Below, piece after piece: positions 9,069 to 18,114 of a stretch of DNA of 64,000 nt. The translations under genes and the position numbers were made by a program. Under the pieces are notes generated by a model. The model made no database searches. It was given only the letters and a program-made list of their open reading frames with translations, and was not told the DNA's origin. Position 1 is the first letter of the stretch; every line of letters begins with the position of its first letter. This DNA is from JBGAQP01 sp044220635 (lineage in GTDB: Bacteria; Pseudomonadota; Gammaproteobacteria; Burkholderiales; Usitatibacteraceae), in the NCBI GenBank assembly GCA_044220635.1, contig JBGAQP010000001.1, forward strand, positions 62,001 to 126,000, given 5' to 3'.

Positions 9069-12000
9069 ATGGCCGCTCGTTCCGTCTCGGAGTTCGATCT
9101 CGGCCCGCTCACCTGGGTCAAGACGGAGATCGACCACTCGCTCGCGCAGGCGAGGGAGAACCTCGACAAGCTCGCCGCCTCGCCCGAGGACCGGGCGCCG
9201 GCCAAGTACATCCTCACGCACCTGCACCAGGCCACCGGCGCGCTCGCGATGGTGGGGCTCGCGGCGGCCACGCGGTTCAACGAGGAGCTCGAGCGCCTCG
9301 TCACCTTCCTCGAGGGCGAGGACGGCTCCCGCCTCGCCGCGGGCACGGCCGTGGCGAAGAAGGGGATCGCCGCGCTCTCGCGCTATCTCGACGACCTGCT
9401 CGCGGGTGCGTCCGACCACCCGATGCAGCTGCTGCCCGCCTACCTCGAGCTCAACCGGGCGCGAGGCCAGAGCGACGCGAACGAGGGCGACCTCTTCTTC
9501 CCCGACCTCTCGGCGCCGCTGCCGGGCGCGGCGGCGGGCGCCCCGCTCGACGAGGCGGTCCTCGCCCGCGCGCTCGCCCACCAGCGCTCCCAGTACCAGC
9601 AGGGCCTGCTGAAGATCCTCAAGGGCGGGGACACCCAGGAGGCGCTGCGCCAGATGCAGGGCGCGGTCACGGCGATCGAGTCGCTCGAGGCGGCGACCGC
9701 CAACCGGCCGTTCTGGACGGCCGCCGCCGCCTTCCTCGACGCCCTCGTCTACGGCGGCATCGAGTCGGGACCCGCGACCAAGCCCCTCTTCGCGAAGCTC
9801 GACCAGCAGGTGAAGCAGCTGATCGAGGGCTCGACCAAGGTGGCCGAGCGCCTCTTCCGCGACCTGCTGATGGTGGTCGGGCGCGCGCGCAACGTGAGCG
9901 AGCGCGTGGGCCTGCTGCAGGACACCTACCGGCTGCGGGAGCTGCTCGCGGCACCCGAGCGCAGCCACGGCGACGCCGCCGACGAAGCGCTCTCCGCCCT
10001 GGTGCGGGAGCTGCGCGAGCTCACCGCGCAGCAGAAGGACACCTGGCTCAAGTACACCTCGGGCAACCGCGCCGCGCTCGAGCCCTTCGGCAAGCAGGCG
10101 CTCGCGCTCGCCGACAAGGCGGGCCGGCTCCCCGACCGCGACCTGCAGCTCGTGCTCGTGCGCATCTCGGACGTGGCGCCCACGCTCAAGGCGAAGTCGA
10201 TTCCGCCCTCGGAGTCCCAGGCCCTCGAGGTCGCCACGGCGCTGCTCTTCGTGGAGACGGCGCTCGAGAACTACTTCAAGCTCGGTGCCGACTTCGAGCG
10301 CCAGGCGAGGATGGTGACCGAGCGCGTGAAGGCCGCGATGGCGGGCGAGGCGCTGCCGGCGATGGACACGATCGAGGGCGGATTCCTCGACGAGATGACG
10401 CGCCGCGCCCAGGAGCGGCTGCTGATCTTCCAGGTCGGCCAGGAGGTGCAGGTCAACCTGCAGAACATCGAGCAGCTGCTCGACGCCTTCTTCCGCGACA
10501 GCTCCAAGCGCGCGGACCTCGCGGGCCTGCCGGCGCAGTTCGCCCAGGTGCAGGGCGCGCTGATGATCATGGACCTCGCCGAAGCCGCGGAGCTCAACGC
10601 CGCGGTGATGGCGCGCGTGCAGCAGTTCGCCGACGGGACGCTCGACGGCCAGGGCGAGCCCGCGGAGATGGTGGCCGACGGCCTGTCGGCCCTCGGGCTC
10701 TACATCACCGCCCTGCAGCAGGGCGCGGCCAACCCGCGCGAGGTGCTGATGCCCGCGCTCGTGCGCTTCGGGATGGCGGAGTCGCCCGCGAAGCTGGCCG
10801 AGGAGGAGCTGCGCAAGACCGGGACCGTCTCGCCCCTCGACCTCGACGTGCAGAAGCAGAAGGTCCAGGCGCTCTACGAGGACTGGCGCGGGGAGCCCGT
10901 CGAGGCCACCCGCGAGAAGCTCGAGAAGGCGGTCGACGAGCTCAAGCGCGACGCCGCGGTCATGGCCGAGGGCACGGTGGCCCGGCAGAGCGAGGAGGCC
11001 CTCGAGGCCATCAAGGCCGCAGGCGGCCCCGAGCAGACGGGCGTCTTCCGCGCCTTCCAGGAGCTCGCTCCCGAGAAGCCGCCGCAGACGCCCCCGCCCC
11101 AGGTGGTCCAGCTCGTGGACGCTCCCGGCGCCGAGATCGACCGCGAGCTCCTCGAGATCTTCCTCGAGGAGGCGACCGAGGTGGTGGCCGGGATCGCGAC
11201 GAACCTCGGCGCCTGCCGTGCCGCGCCCCACGACCGCGAGGCGCTCACGACGATCCGCCGCGGGTTCCATACCCTGAAGGGCAGCGGCCGCATGGTCGGC
11301 CTCACGGAGCTCGGCGAGATGGCCTGGCAGTGCGAGCAGGTCATGAACAAGTGGCTGAAGGAGGAGAAGCCGGCCACGCCGGGGCTGCTCGGCTTCATCG
11401 ACCTCGCCCGGCAATCGTTCGCGGAATGGGTGGAAGCGCTCAAGCGCGGCGGCCCGGTGGCCATCGAGGGCGCGGAGATCACGCGGCAGGCCGAGCGGCT
11501 CAAGAGCGACCTGGAGCCGGTCCCCGCGCTGGTGCTCGAGGTCCTGCCCGAGCTCGCGCCCGAAGCTCCCGCCCCCGCCGACGCCGCGCCCGAGGCTCCC
11601 GCCCCGGCCCCTGCCGAGGCCGCGCCCGAGACTCCCGCATTCACCTTCGAGTCCCTGGAGCTCGGCGCCGAGGCACCCGCGGTTCCCCTCGAGGCCGAGC
11701 CGCAGCCCGAGCCCGAGCTCGACTTCGTGGAGGCGGCAGCCCCCCCGGCCGCGCCCGAAGCCGGGGCGCCCGAAGGCGAGGAGCCCGAAGGCGAGGAGCC
11801 CGACGTCGTCATCGGCGACGTGGCCCTCTCTCCCGCATTCTTCGCGATCTACATCGGCGAGGCCGAGCAGCACGCCGAGACCCTCGAGCGCGAGATGTCC
11901 GCGCTCGAAGCCGAGCCCGAGGCCGCGGTCGGCCACGATTTCATGCGCGCGGCGCACACGCTCACGAGCACCTCGCGCACGACGGGCTTCAACGTGGTCG

Positions 12001-14804
12001 CCGACGTCGCCCACGCCCTCGAGCGCTGGCTGCAGGACGCGATCGACCTGCCGCCCGTGTTCGACGCCGAGCGCCTCGGCGCCACGCGCCGCGCGGTCGA
12101 CGCGCTCACCGCCATGGTGCAGTCGATCCGCGGCCGCGCGATGCCCTACCCGCGCGAGGACGTGGTCAGCGAACTCTCGCAGCTTCGGGAAGGCCTGCAG
12201 AAATCGCGCCTCACCGGCGAGGGCACGCACCTGCGCATGCCCGAGGCGGTGCGCGAGCTCCTCGAGACGCGCGCGGCCCCAGCCGGGGCGCCGCCGCCGA
12301 TTCCGGCCGAGGCGCCGCCCGCGGAGCCCGCGCCCGCACTCGAGGCCGCGCCCCCCGGGATCGCGGCCGAGCCGCCGCCGACGGCCGTGCCGCTGCCGCG
12401 CCCCGCGGCCGCGCCCGTCGCGCCGGTCCCGGCCCCCGTCGCGGAGGGCACCGAGGCCGCCGGTCAGGAGCGGCCTTTCGAGGCCGGCAAGGAACAACGC
12501 AAGATCAAGGACGACGTCGACCTCGACCTGCTGCCGATCTTCCTCGACGAGGCGAAGGAGCTCCTGCCCCAGGTGAGCGAGGGGGTCCGTCGCTGGCGCG
12601 CGAACCCGACCGACCACGCCCCGTCCGCGGACCTGCGCCGCCACCTCCACACCCTCAAGGGCAGCGCGCGCATGACGGGCCTCATGCGACTGGGCGAGCT
12701 CGCCCACGTGCTCGAGACGCGCATCGTCGCCATGGACGAGCACGCGACGCCGCCCGCGACCGAATTCGACGAGGTCGAGGAGAGGGTCGACCGCTATTCC
12801 GTCGCGCTCGAGCGGCTCGCCCGCGGCGAGGACCTCCAGGAGATCACGCCGATCGAGGTCCCGGTGTCCGCGGTCTTCGAGCAGCAGAAGGACAAACCCG
12901 CCGCGCTCGCGGTGATCGCCGCCGCGGCGGCCGAGGTCGCGCAGGCCCAGGGGCTGCCGCCCGAGTTGCGCGAGAGCCGCGCGGCGCTGCTGCGCGTGAA
13001 CGCCGACCTCATCGACCGGTTCGTGAACGAGGCGGGCGAGCTTTCCATCGCGCGCTCGCGGATCGAGGGCGAGATCATCGCCTTCAAGCGCGCGCTCCTC
13101 GACCTCTCGGACAACGTCTCGCGCATGCGCTCGCAGCTCCGGGAGATCGAGATCGCCTCCGAGGGCCAGATGCAGAGCCGCATCAAGGAGCGCGACGAGA
13201 AGGGCGCGACCTTCGACCCGCTGGAGTTCGACCGCTTCACGCGCATGCAGGAGCTCACGCGCTTCCTCGCCGAGTCGCTCTCGGACGTGATCACGCTGCA
13301 GCAGAGCCTGCAGAAGAACATCGACGAGACGGAGCTCGCGATCCACGCCCAGGCGCGCCTCAACCGCGACCTGCAGCAGGGGCTCATGGGCGTGCGCCTC
13401 GTGCCCCTGTCGAACCTCTCCGACCGCTTCTACCGGGTCGTGCGCCAGACCGCCAAGGAGCTCGACAAGAAGGCGAACCTGGAACTCAAGGGCTCGCGCG
13501 TCGAGCTCGACCGCTCGGTGCTCGAGAAGATCACCGCGCCCTTCGAGCACCTGCTGAGGAACGCCGTCGCGCACGGCCTCGAGACGCCCGCCGAGCGGCT
13601 CGCGCGCGGCAAGCCCGAGATCGGCGAGATCACGATCGACGCGGCGCAGCGAGGCAACGAGGTGGTGCTCACCGTGGGCGACGACGGCGGCGGGCTCGAC
13701 TACGCCCGCATCCGCGAGCGCGCGGTGCAGCTGGGGATGCTCGAGCCCGACGTCGAGCTGCCCGAGGCCGCCCTCGCGCAGTTCATCTTCGCGCCGGGGT
13801 TCTCCACCGCCAGGGCGGTGACGCAGATCGCGGGCCGCGGCATCGGCATGGACGTGGTGAAGAACGAGATCACCTCGCTCGGCGGGCGCGTGGAGATCGC
13901 CTCCGTCGCCGGACGCGGCACCAGCTTCATGATCACGCTGCCGCTCACGCTCGCGGTCACGCAGGCGGTGATGCTGCGCGCGGGCGCGACGATCCACGCC
14001 GTGCCCTCGGTGATGGTCGAGCAGGTCCAGGAGTACAAGGCCGCGGCCTACGCCGAGGTCGTCGCGAGGGGCGAGATCACCTGGAACAACAACACCTACC
14101 CGCTGCGCTCGCTCCTGCCGCTGCTCGGCGAGATCGACACGCCCACGCCGGCGCGCCAGATCCCGGTGCTGCTCCTGAAGAGCGGCGTGCAGCGCGCGGC
14201 CGTACGCGTCGACGAGATCATCGGCAATCGCGAGGTGGTGGTGAAGACCATCGGCCCGCAGCTCGCCCGCCTCACGGGCATCGCCGGCGCCACGGTGCTC
14301 GGCAACGGCCAGGTCGTGCTGATCCTCAACCCCGTGAGCCTCGTGCACCGCGAGGCCCCCGTGGTCGTGCAGGCGGGCGGGCGGGCGCCCACCCCCGGAG
14401 ACCTCACCGTCGAGGAGCGCTCGGGGGCGGCCCTCGTCATGGTGGTCGACGACTCCCTCACGGTGCGCAAGATCACGGGCCGCATGCTCGCGCGCGAGGG
14501 CTACGAGGTCGCCACGGCGAAGGACGGCGTGGACGCCCTGCAGCAGCTCCAGGACCTGAAGCCCGACTGCATCCTGCTCGACGTCGAGATGCCGCGGATG
14601 GACGGCTTCGAGTTCGCGCGCAACGTGCGCGCCGACGCGGCGACGAAATCGATCCCGATCATCATGATCACCTCGCGCACGGCCGAGAAGCACCGCAACC
14701 ACGCGCTCGAGATCGGCGTGAACGAGTACATGGGCAAGCCCTACCAGGAAGACCAGCTGCTCGCGCTCATCAGGCGCTACACGCAGGAATCGGCGCTCGC
14801 CTGA
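9069..14804 (+). CDS. chpA: Pil-Chp hybrid histidine kinase ChpA/PilL, multi-Hpt
   Basis: A 1911-residue CheA-type kinase controlling type IV pilus motility. The N-terminal 700 residues are helical. Hpt domains follow, with phosphoacceptor candidates H734 (FHTLKGSGRMVG), H963 in a degenerate AHTLTSTSRTTG, and H1194 (LHTLKGSARMTG). Two Pro/Ala/Glu-rich linkers lie near 830-910 and 1067-1137. The kinase core has HLLRNAVAHGLE (N box), GDDGGGLDYARI and GRGIGMDVVKNE. A CheW-like domain follows, then a C-terminal receiver with D1838 in ILLDVEMPRMDG. GGGAGAAG lies directly before the ATG, 8 nt after pilJ. The multiple Hpt domains are typical of ChpA, with fewer than in Pseudomonas. Confidence 0.95.
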   Translation: MAARSVSEFDLGPLTWVKTEIDHSLAQARENLDKLAASPEDRAPAKYILTHLHQATGALAMVGLAAATRFNEELERLVTFLEGEDGSRLAAGTAVAKKGIAALSRYLDDLLAGASDHPMQLLPAYLELNRARGQSDANEGDLFFPDLSAPLPGAAAGAPLDEAVLARALAHQRSQYQQGLLKILKGGDTQEALRQMQGAVTAIESLEAATANRPFWTAAAAFLDALVYGGIESGPATKPLFAKLDQQVKQLIEGSTKVAERLFRDLLMVVGRARNVSERVGLLQDTYRLRELLAAPERSHGDAADEALSALVRELRELTAQQKDTWLKYTSGNRAALEPFGKQALALADKAGRLPDRDLQLVLVRISDVAPTLKAKSIPPSESQALEVATALLFVETALENYFKLGADFERQARMVTERVKAAMAGEALPAMDTIEGGFLDEMTRRAQERLLIFQVGQEVQVNLQNIEQLLDAFFRDSSKRADLAGLPAQFAQVQGALMIMDLAEAAELNAAVMARVQQFADGTLDGQGEPAEMVADGLSALGLYITALQQGAANPREVLMPALVRFGMAESPAKLAEEELRKTGTVSPLDLDVQKQKVQALYEDWRGEPVEATREKLEKAVDELKRDAAVMAEGTVARQSEEALEAIKAAGGPEQTGVFRAFQELAPEKPPQTPPPQVVQLVDAPGAEIDRELLEIFLEEATEVVAGIATNLGACRAAPHDREALTTIRRGFHTLKGSGRMVGLTELGEMAWQCEQVMNKWLKEEKPATPGLLGFIDLARQSFAEWVEALKRGGPVAIEGAEITRQAERLKSDLEPVPALVLEVLPELAPEAPAPADAAPEAPAPAPAEAAPETPAFTFESLELGAEAPAVPLEAEPQPEPELDFVEAAAPPAAPEAGAPEGEEPEGEEPDVVIGDVALSPAFFAIYIGEAEQHAETLEREMSALEAEPEAAVGHDFMRAAHTLTSTSRTTGFNVVADVAHALERWLQDAIDLPPVFDAERLGATRRAVDALTAMVQSIRGRAMPYPREDVVSELSQLREGLQKSRLTGEGTHLRMPEAVRELLETRAAPAGAPPPIPAEAPPAEPAPALEAAPPGIAAEPPPTAVPLPRPAAAPVAPVPAPVAEGTEAAGQERPFEAGKEQRKIKDDVDLDLLPIFLDEAKELLPQVSEGVRRWRANPTDHAPSADLRRHLHTLKGSARMTGLMRLGELAHVLETRIVAMDEHATPPATEFDEVEERVDRYSVALERLARGEDLQEITPIEVPVSAVFEQQKDKPAALAVIAAAAAEVAQAQGLPPELRESRAALLRVNADLIDRFVNEAGELSIARSRIEGEIIAFKRALLDLSDNVSRMRSQLREIEIASEGQMQSRIKERDEKGATFDPLEFDRFTRMQELTRFLAESLSDVITLQQSLQKNIDETELAIHAQARLNRDLQQGLMGVRLVPLSNLSDRFYRVVRQTAKELDKKANLELKGSRVELDRSVLEKITAPFEHLLRNAVAHGLETPAERLARGKPEIGEITIDAAQRGNEVVLTVGDDGGGLDYARIRERAVQLGMLEPDVELPEAALAQFIFAPGFSTARAVTQIAGRGIGMDVVKNEITSLGGRVEIASVAGRGTSFMITLPLTLAVTQAVMLRAGATIHAVPSVMVEQVQEYKAAAYAEVVARGEITWNNNTYPLRSLLPLLGEIDTPTPARQIPVLLLKSGVQRAAVRVDEIIGNREVVVKTIGPQLARLTGIAGATVLGNGQVVLILNPVSLVHREAPVVVQAGGRAPTPGDLTVEERSGAALVMVVDDSLTVRKITGRMLAREGYEVATAKDGVDALQQLQDLKPDCILLDVEMPRMDGFEFARNVRADAATKSIPIIMITSRTAEKHRNHALEIGVNEYMGKPYQEDQLLALIRRYTQESALA

Positions 14805-14819
14805 GCGCCGCCTCGCCCC

Positions 14820-15626
14820 TCAGGCGAAGTACGCCACCACGACGATCCCGAGCACGATCCGGTACCACGCGAATGCGCGGAAGTCGTGGCTCGCCACGAA
14901 GCGGATGAGCCCGCGCACCGCGAGGAGCGCGGCGACGAAGCTCGTCGCGAAGCCCACGGCGAAGGGCGCGAGGTCCGCCGCGGTGAAGAGTGCGCGGTAC
15001 TTCACGATCTGGTAGCCGGTCGCGGCGAACATGATCGGCACCGCGAGGAAGAACGAGAACTCGGTCGCCGCCGGGCGCGAGAGCCCGAAGAGCATCCCGC
15101 CCATGATCGTCGCCCCCGAGCGCGACGTGCCGGGGATGAGCGAGAAGCACTGGGCGAGCCCCACCTTGAGGGCGTCGCGCCAGGTCATGTCGTCCACGTG
15201 GAGGACGCGCGGCGCGCCGTGGCGCCCGTACCAGCGCTCCACCGCGAAGATGACGAAGCCGCCGACGACCAGCGCCATCGCGACCGTGAGGGGGTTGAAG
15301 AGGTAGGCCTTGATCTGCGACTGGAACGCGAGACCGACGGCCGCCGCCGGGAGGAACGCGACCGCGAGGTTCGCCGCGAAGCGCCGCTGCACGGGATCGG
15401 CCGCGAAGCCGCCGAAGGCGCGCGCGAAGCGTGCGCGGTACTCCCAGCACACCGCGAGGATCGCCCCGAGCTGGATCACGATGTCGAAGACCTTGCCCTT
15501 CTCGTCGTTCGTGCCGAGGAGGTCCGAGACGAGGATCAGGTGGCCCGTCGAGGACACGGGCAGGAACTCGGTGAGCCCCTCGACGATCCCCAGGACGAGC
15601 GCGTGGAGGAGCGCAACGATATCCAT
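14820..15626 (-). CDS. uppP: Undecaprenyl-diphosphatase UppP/BacA
   Basis: An integral membrane phosphatase of 268 residues that recycles undecaprenyl pyrophosphate for peptidoglycan and LPS synthesis. The N-terminal ALVLGIVEGLTEFLPVSSTG contains the catalytic Glu-rich (E/Q)xxE motif and the PVSSTGH signature. The second signature GTSRSGATIMGGMLFGLSR is also present, with several hydrophobic helices between. It is convergent with chpA, 15 nt away. A TAGACT hexamer on this strand (15640-15635) ends only 8 nt before the ATG, so transcripts may have little or no leader. Confidence 0.95.
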   Translation of the reverse strand: MDIVALLHALVLGIVEGLTEFLPVSSTGHLILVSDLLGTNDEKGKVFDIVIQLGAILAVCWEYRARFARAFGGFAADPVQRRFAANLAVAFLPAAAVGLAFQSQIKAYLFNPLTVAMALVVGGFVIFAVERWYGRHGAPRVLHVDDMTWRDALKVGLAQCFSLIPGTSRSGATIMGGMLFGLSRPAATEFSFFLAVPIMFAATGYQIVKYRALFTAADLAPFAVGFATSFVAALLAVRGLIRFVASHDFRAFAWYRIVLGIVVVAYFA

Positions 15627-15676
15627 CGCGCGCTAGTCTAACATCGGCATTTCCGGCATCCGGAGGGACGGGCGGC

Positions 15677-16588
15677 ATGCGGCGACGGGAACTGCTCCAG
15701 GCGATGGCCGCGGCGGCCGCGGCGGGCCTCGCGCCCGTGCCACGCGCCCTCGGCGCCGGGCATGCGCGCCCCATCCCCGCGAGCGGCGAGGCGCTGCCCG
15801 CCGTGGGCCTGGGCACCTGGATCACCTTCGACGTGGGCGCCGAGAGCGCGGCGCGGGCCGTCCGTGCGGAAATCCTGCGGCGGTTCCTCGCGGCGGGCGG
15901 GCGCCTCGTGGATTCCTCGCCGATGTACGGCACCTCGGAGGAGGTCATCGGCCACGCGCTCGGTCGCCTCGGCGCGCGCCCGGACCTCTTCGCCGCGACC
16001 AAGGTGTGGACGGTCGGCGCGCTCGCCGGCCGGCGCCAGATGGAGAAGTCGCGCGCCCTCTGGGGCGTCGGGCGCTTCGACCTCATCCAGGTCCACAACC
16101 TCCTCGACTGGCAGACCCATCTCGCGACGCTCAGGGACTGGAAGCGGGAAGGCCGCGTGCGCTACCTCGGGGTCACGACCTCCCACGGCCGCCGCCACGA
16201 CCTCGTCGAGGAGATCCTGCGGCGCGAGCGCCTCGATTTCGTGCAGTTCAGCTACAGCCTCGCGGACCGCGAGGCCGAGGGCCGGCTCCTCGCGCTCGCG
16301 GCCGACCGGGGGGCTGCCGTGATCGCCAACCGCCCTTTCGACGGGGGCGCGCTCTTCGCGCGCGTCGGCGCTCGCCCGCTCCCGGGGTGGGCCGCGGAGA
16401 TCGGCTGCGCGAGCTGGGCCGAGGCCTTCCTCAAGTGGATCATCGCCCACCCCGCGGTGACCTGCGCGATTCCCGCGACCTCGCAACCCGCGCACCTCGC
16501 CGAGAACATGGCCGCGCTCTCGGGCCCGTTGCCCGACGCGGCGCTGCGACGGCGCATCGCCGCCGACCTCGACCGGCTCGGCGGCTGA
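15677..16588 (+). CDS. Aldo/keto reductase with Tat-like signal
   Basis: A 303-residue TIM-barrel oxidoreductase of the AKR superfamily. The N terminus MRRRELLQAMAAAAAAGLAP resembles a twin-arginine export signal ending at about residue 27 (LGAG). The catalytic residues are recognisable: Tyr in SSPMYGTSEEVIG, Lys in FAATKVWT, His in LIQVHNLLDW. C-terminal cofactor-side segments such as CAIPATSQPAHLAENM are present. Substrate is unknown. Export would be odd for an NADPH enzyme, so the signal may be non-functional or cofactor may be bound before export. It is divergent from uppP and convergent with the P460 gene. Confidence 0.82.
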   Translation: MRRRELLQAMAAAAAAGLAPVPRALGAGHARPIPASGEALPAVGLGTWITFDVGAESAARAVRAEILRRFLAAGGRLVDSSPMYGTSEEVIGHALGRLGARPDLFAATKVWTVGALAGRRQMEKSRALWGVGRFDLIQVHNLLDWQTHLATLRDWKREGRVRYLGVTTSHGRRHDLVEEILRRERLDFVQFSYSLADREAEGRLLALAADRGAAVIANRPFDGGALFARVGARPLPGWAAEIGCASWAEAFLKWIIAHPAVTCAIPATSQPAHLAENMAALSGPLPDAALRRRIAADLDRLGG

Positions 16589-16602
16589 GGCCGCGCGGGC
16601 GT

Positions 16603-17397
16603 TCAGCGAACCTCGACCTTTCCCTTCATGCCGGGGTGCAGGCCGCAGATGTAGTCGAAGGTGCCGGGCTGCTCGAACTTGAGGGTCCGGCTCTGGCCCT
16701 TGAGCATGACCGCGGTGCGCACGCCCCCGGGCCCGCCCAGCGAGACCTGGTGCGGGGAATCGTCGGTGTTGGTCCAGGTCACGTACTGGCCGGCCTTCAC
16801 CTGCAGTGTCTCCGGCCCGAAGAGGAAATCGGCGATCGCGACCGTGTCCGGGCCCTTCCTCGCCGCGACTTTCGCGCCGGGCGCGGTGCCCGAAAGGCGC
16901 GCGAGGGAAATCACGAAGTCCTGGCCCGCATGGGGCTTGTGGCACTGGAAGCAGCCCTTGAGGTTCGCCTTGTCGTTCACGCTGCGGTCGGGCTTGAATA
17001 CCTGGTACTCCCACTCGCCGTTGCGGATGTCGTCGCCGTACTCCGAGCCCCAGCCGCTGCGCTTTTCCATCACGGTGTAGGCCACGAGCTCGCCCTTCTG
17101 GAATCGTCCGCTCGCGTCCTTCGCGGGTGCGCCCTTGTCGTCGGCCTTCGCCTTGTACTGAACGAGGGTGAGCACGGTGCCGCTCGGGATGGGGCGGCCC
17201 GCCTTGACGGCGTCCACCGCCGCCTTCGTGGACCAGAGCTCCCGGTACTGCTTGATGTCGTGGCGGTCGACGGTGGCGTACAGGACGCCTTGGTCGTAGC
17301 CCGCCGGGAAGGCGACCTTGTCGCCGCCGGCGAGGGCGGGGAGGGCGAATGCCGCGGCGAGGGCGGCGGGCAGCGCGAACGGGCGGGTCTTCTTCAT
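16603..17397 (-). CDS. Cytochrome P460 domain fused to a cupredoxin domain
   Basis: A 264-residue exported protein. A signal peptide (MKKTRPFALPAALAAAFALP) leads to a cytochrome P460-like domain (about 25-170) with VMEKRSGWGSEYG, NGEWEYQVFKPD and the heme motif CFQCH (C149, C152, H153). A C-terminal cupredoxin domain (about 185-264) has a complete type-1 copper ligand set: H216, C251, H254 and M257 (spacing CGLHPGM). P460 enzymes oxidise hydroxylamine or NO; whether this one does is inference. ATG 17397 is chosen for the signal peptide, with GGAGAAG upstream. An earlier in-frame ATG at 17457 would spoil the signal. Confidence 0.85.
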   Translation of the reverse strand: MKKTRPFALPAALAAAFALPALAGGDKVAFPAGYDQGVLYATVDRHDIKQYRELWSTKAAVDAVKAGRPIPSGTVLTLVQYKAKADDKGAPAKDASGRFQKGELVAYTVMEKRSGWGSEYGDDIRNGEWEYQVFKPDRSVNDKANLKGCFQCHKPHAGQDFVISLARLSGTAPGAKVAARKGPDTVAIADFLFGPETLQVKAGQYVTWTNTDDSPHQVSLGGPGGVRTAVMLKGQSRTLKFEQPGTFDYICGLHPGMKGKVEVR

Positions 17398-17649
17398 GGT
17401 TCTTCTCCGGGTAGCAATGGAATGGGGGCGGGCGGGGGGCCCGCGCCAGGGCAGCATGCGAGCCCGAGGATGCGTCGGATTCGCCCCCGCGGCCTTTCAG
17501 GGCCAGCGATCGAGTCCGCTCCGCATCCGCGCTCGGGACCCGGCCGAACGTCGCAGACGCAAGTCGCGACTTGATGCGCGATGTCCCGCCGTTCCGGTCG
17601 CTGTCCCTCCCCGGCGACGGAGAGTAGTATCGCGGCAATTCCTCACCCG

Positions 17650-18108
17650 ATGGAGGATTCATTGGCCGCCATCCGTCGCAGCGTCCTCGCCTGGCTCGCG
17701 TGCCTCGCTCTCGCCCCGGCCGTGAATGCTGCCGGGCCCGAGCCGATGATCCGCGGCTACGATCCCGTCGCGTACTTCTCCGAGGGCAAGCCGGTGAAGG
17801 GCTCGCCCCGGTACTGGCACGACTTCGACGAGGGCCGCTACCATTTCGCGAGCGCGGCCAACCGCGATCGCTTCGCCGCGGACCCCGAGCGCTACGCGCC
17901 GCGCTTCGGGGGCCTCTGTACCGGGTCGCTGCAGTCGAACAAGTTCAACCCGGGCGACCCGGAACACTGGGCGATCGTGGGCGGCCGCCTCTACCTCGTC
18001 GGCCTCGGCAAGGGTGAGGAAGGGGCACGCAACGCGCTCGCGAAGATCAAGTCGGATCCCTCCGCGATCGCGATCGCGCAGAAGAACTGGGACGCGCGGG
18101 CCCGCTAG
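17650..18108 (+). CDS. Secreted YHS-domain protein
   Basis: A 152-residue protein with an N-terminal hydrophobic signal (about residues 11-25, ending VNAAG) followed by a YHS-like domain: GYDPVAYFSEGKPVKGS, then HFASAANRDRFAADPERYAP and FGGLC. YHS domains are small modules often linked to metal handling; this family of short exported proteins has no assigned biochemical role. The start at ATG 17650 gives the best signal peptide. It is divergent from the P460-cupredoxin gene across 252 nt. A TAGTAT hexamer at 17625-17630 could be a -10 box, though no -35 is obvious. Confidence 0.8.
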   Translation: MEDSLAAIRRSVLAWLACLALAPAVNAAGPEPMIRGYDPVAYFSEGKPVKGSPRYWHDFDEGRYHFASAANRDRFAADPERYAPRFGGLCTGSLQSNKFNPGDPEHWAIVGGRLYLVGLGKGEEGARNALAKIKSDPSAIAIAQKNWDARAR

Positions 18109-18114
18109 CGCGCG

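Noticed and set aside
9002..14908. Very long alternative frames on both strands across chpA (about 1900-1970 codons)
   Set aside because: Codons are forced open by the high GC content; their translations are Arg/Ala/Gly-rich with no domain, whereas the 9069-14804 frame has clear Hpt, kinase, CheW and receiver motifs.
17398..17457. ATG at 17457 as the P460-cupredoxin start
   Set aside because: It would put 20 polar residues before the signal peptide; ATG 17397 has a ribosome-binding site and a clean signal.
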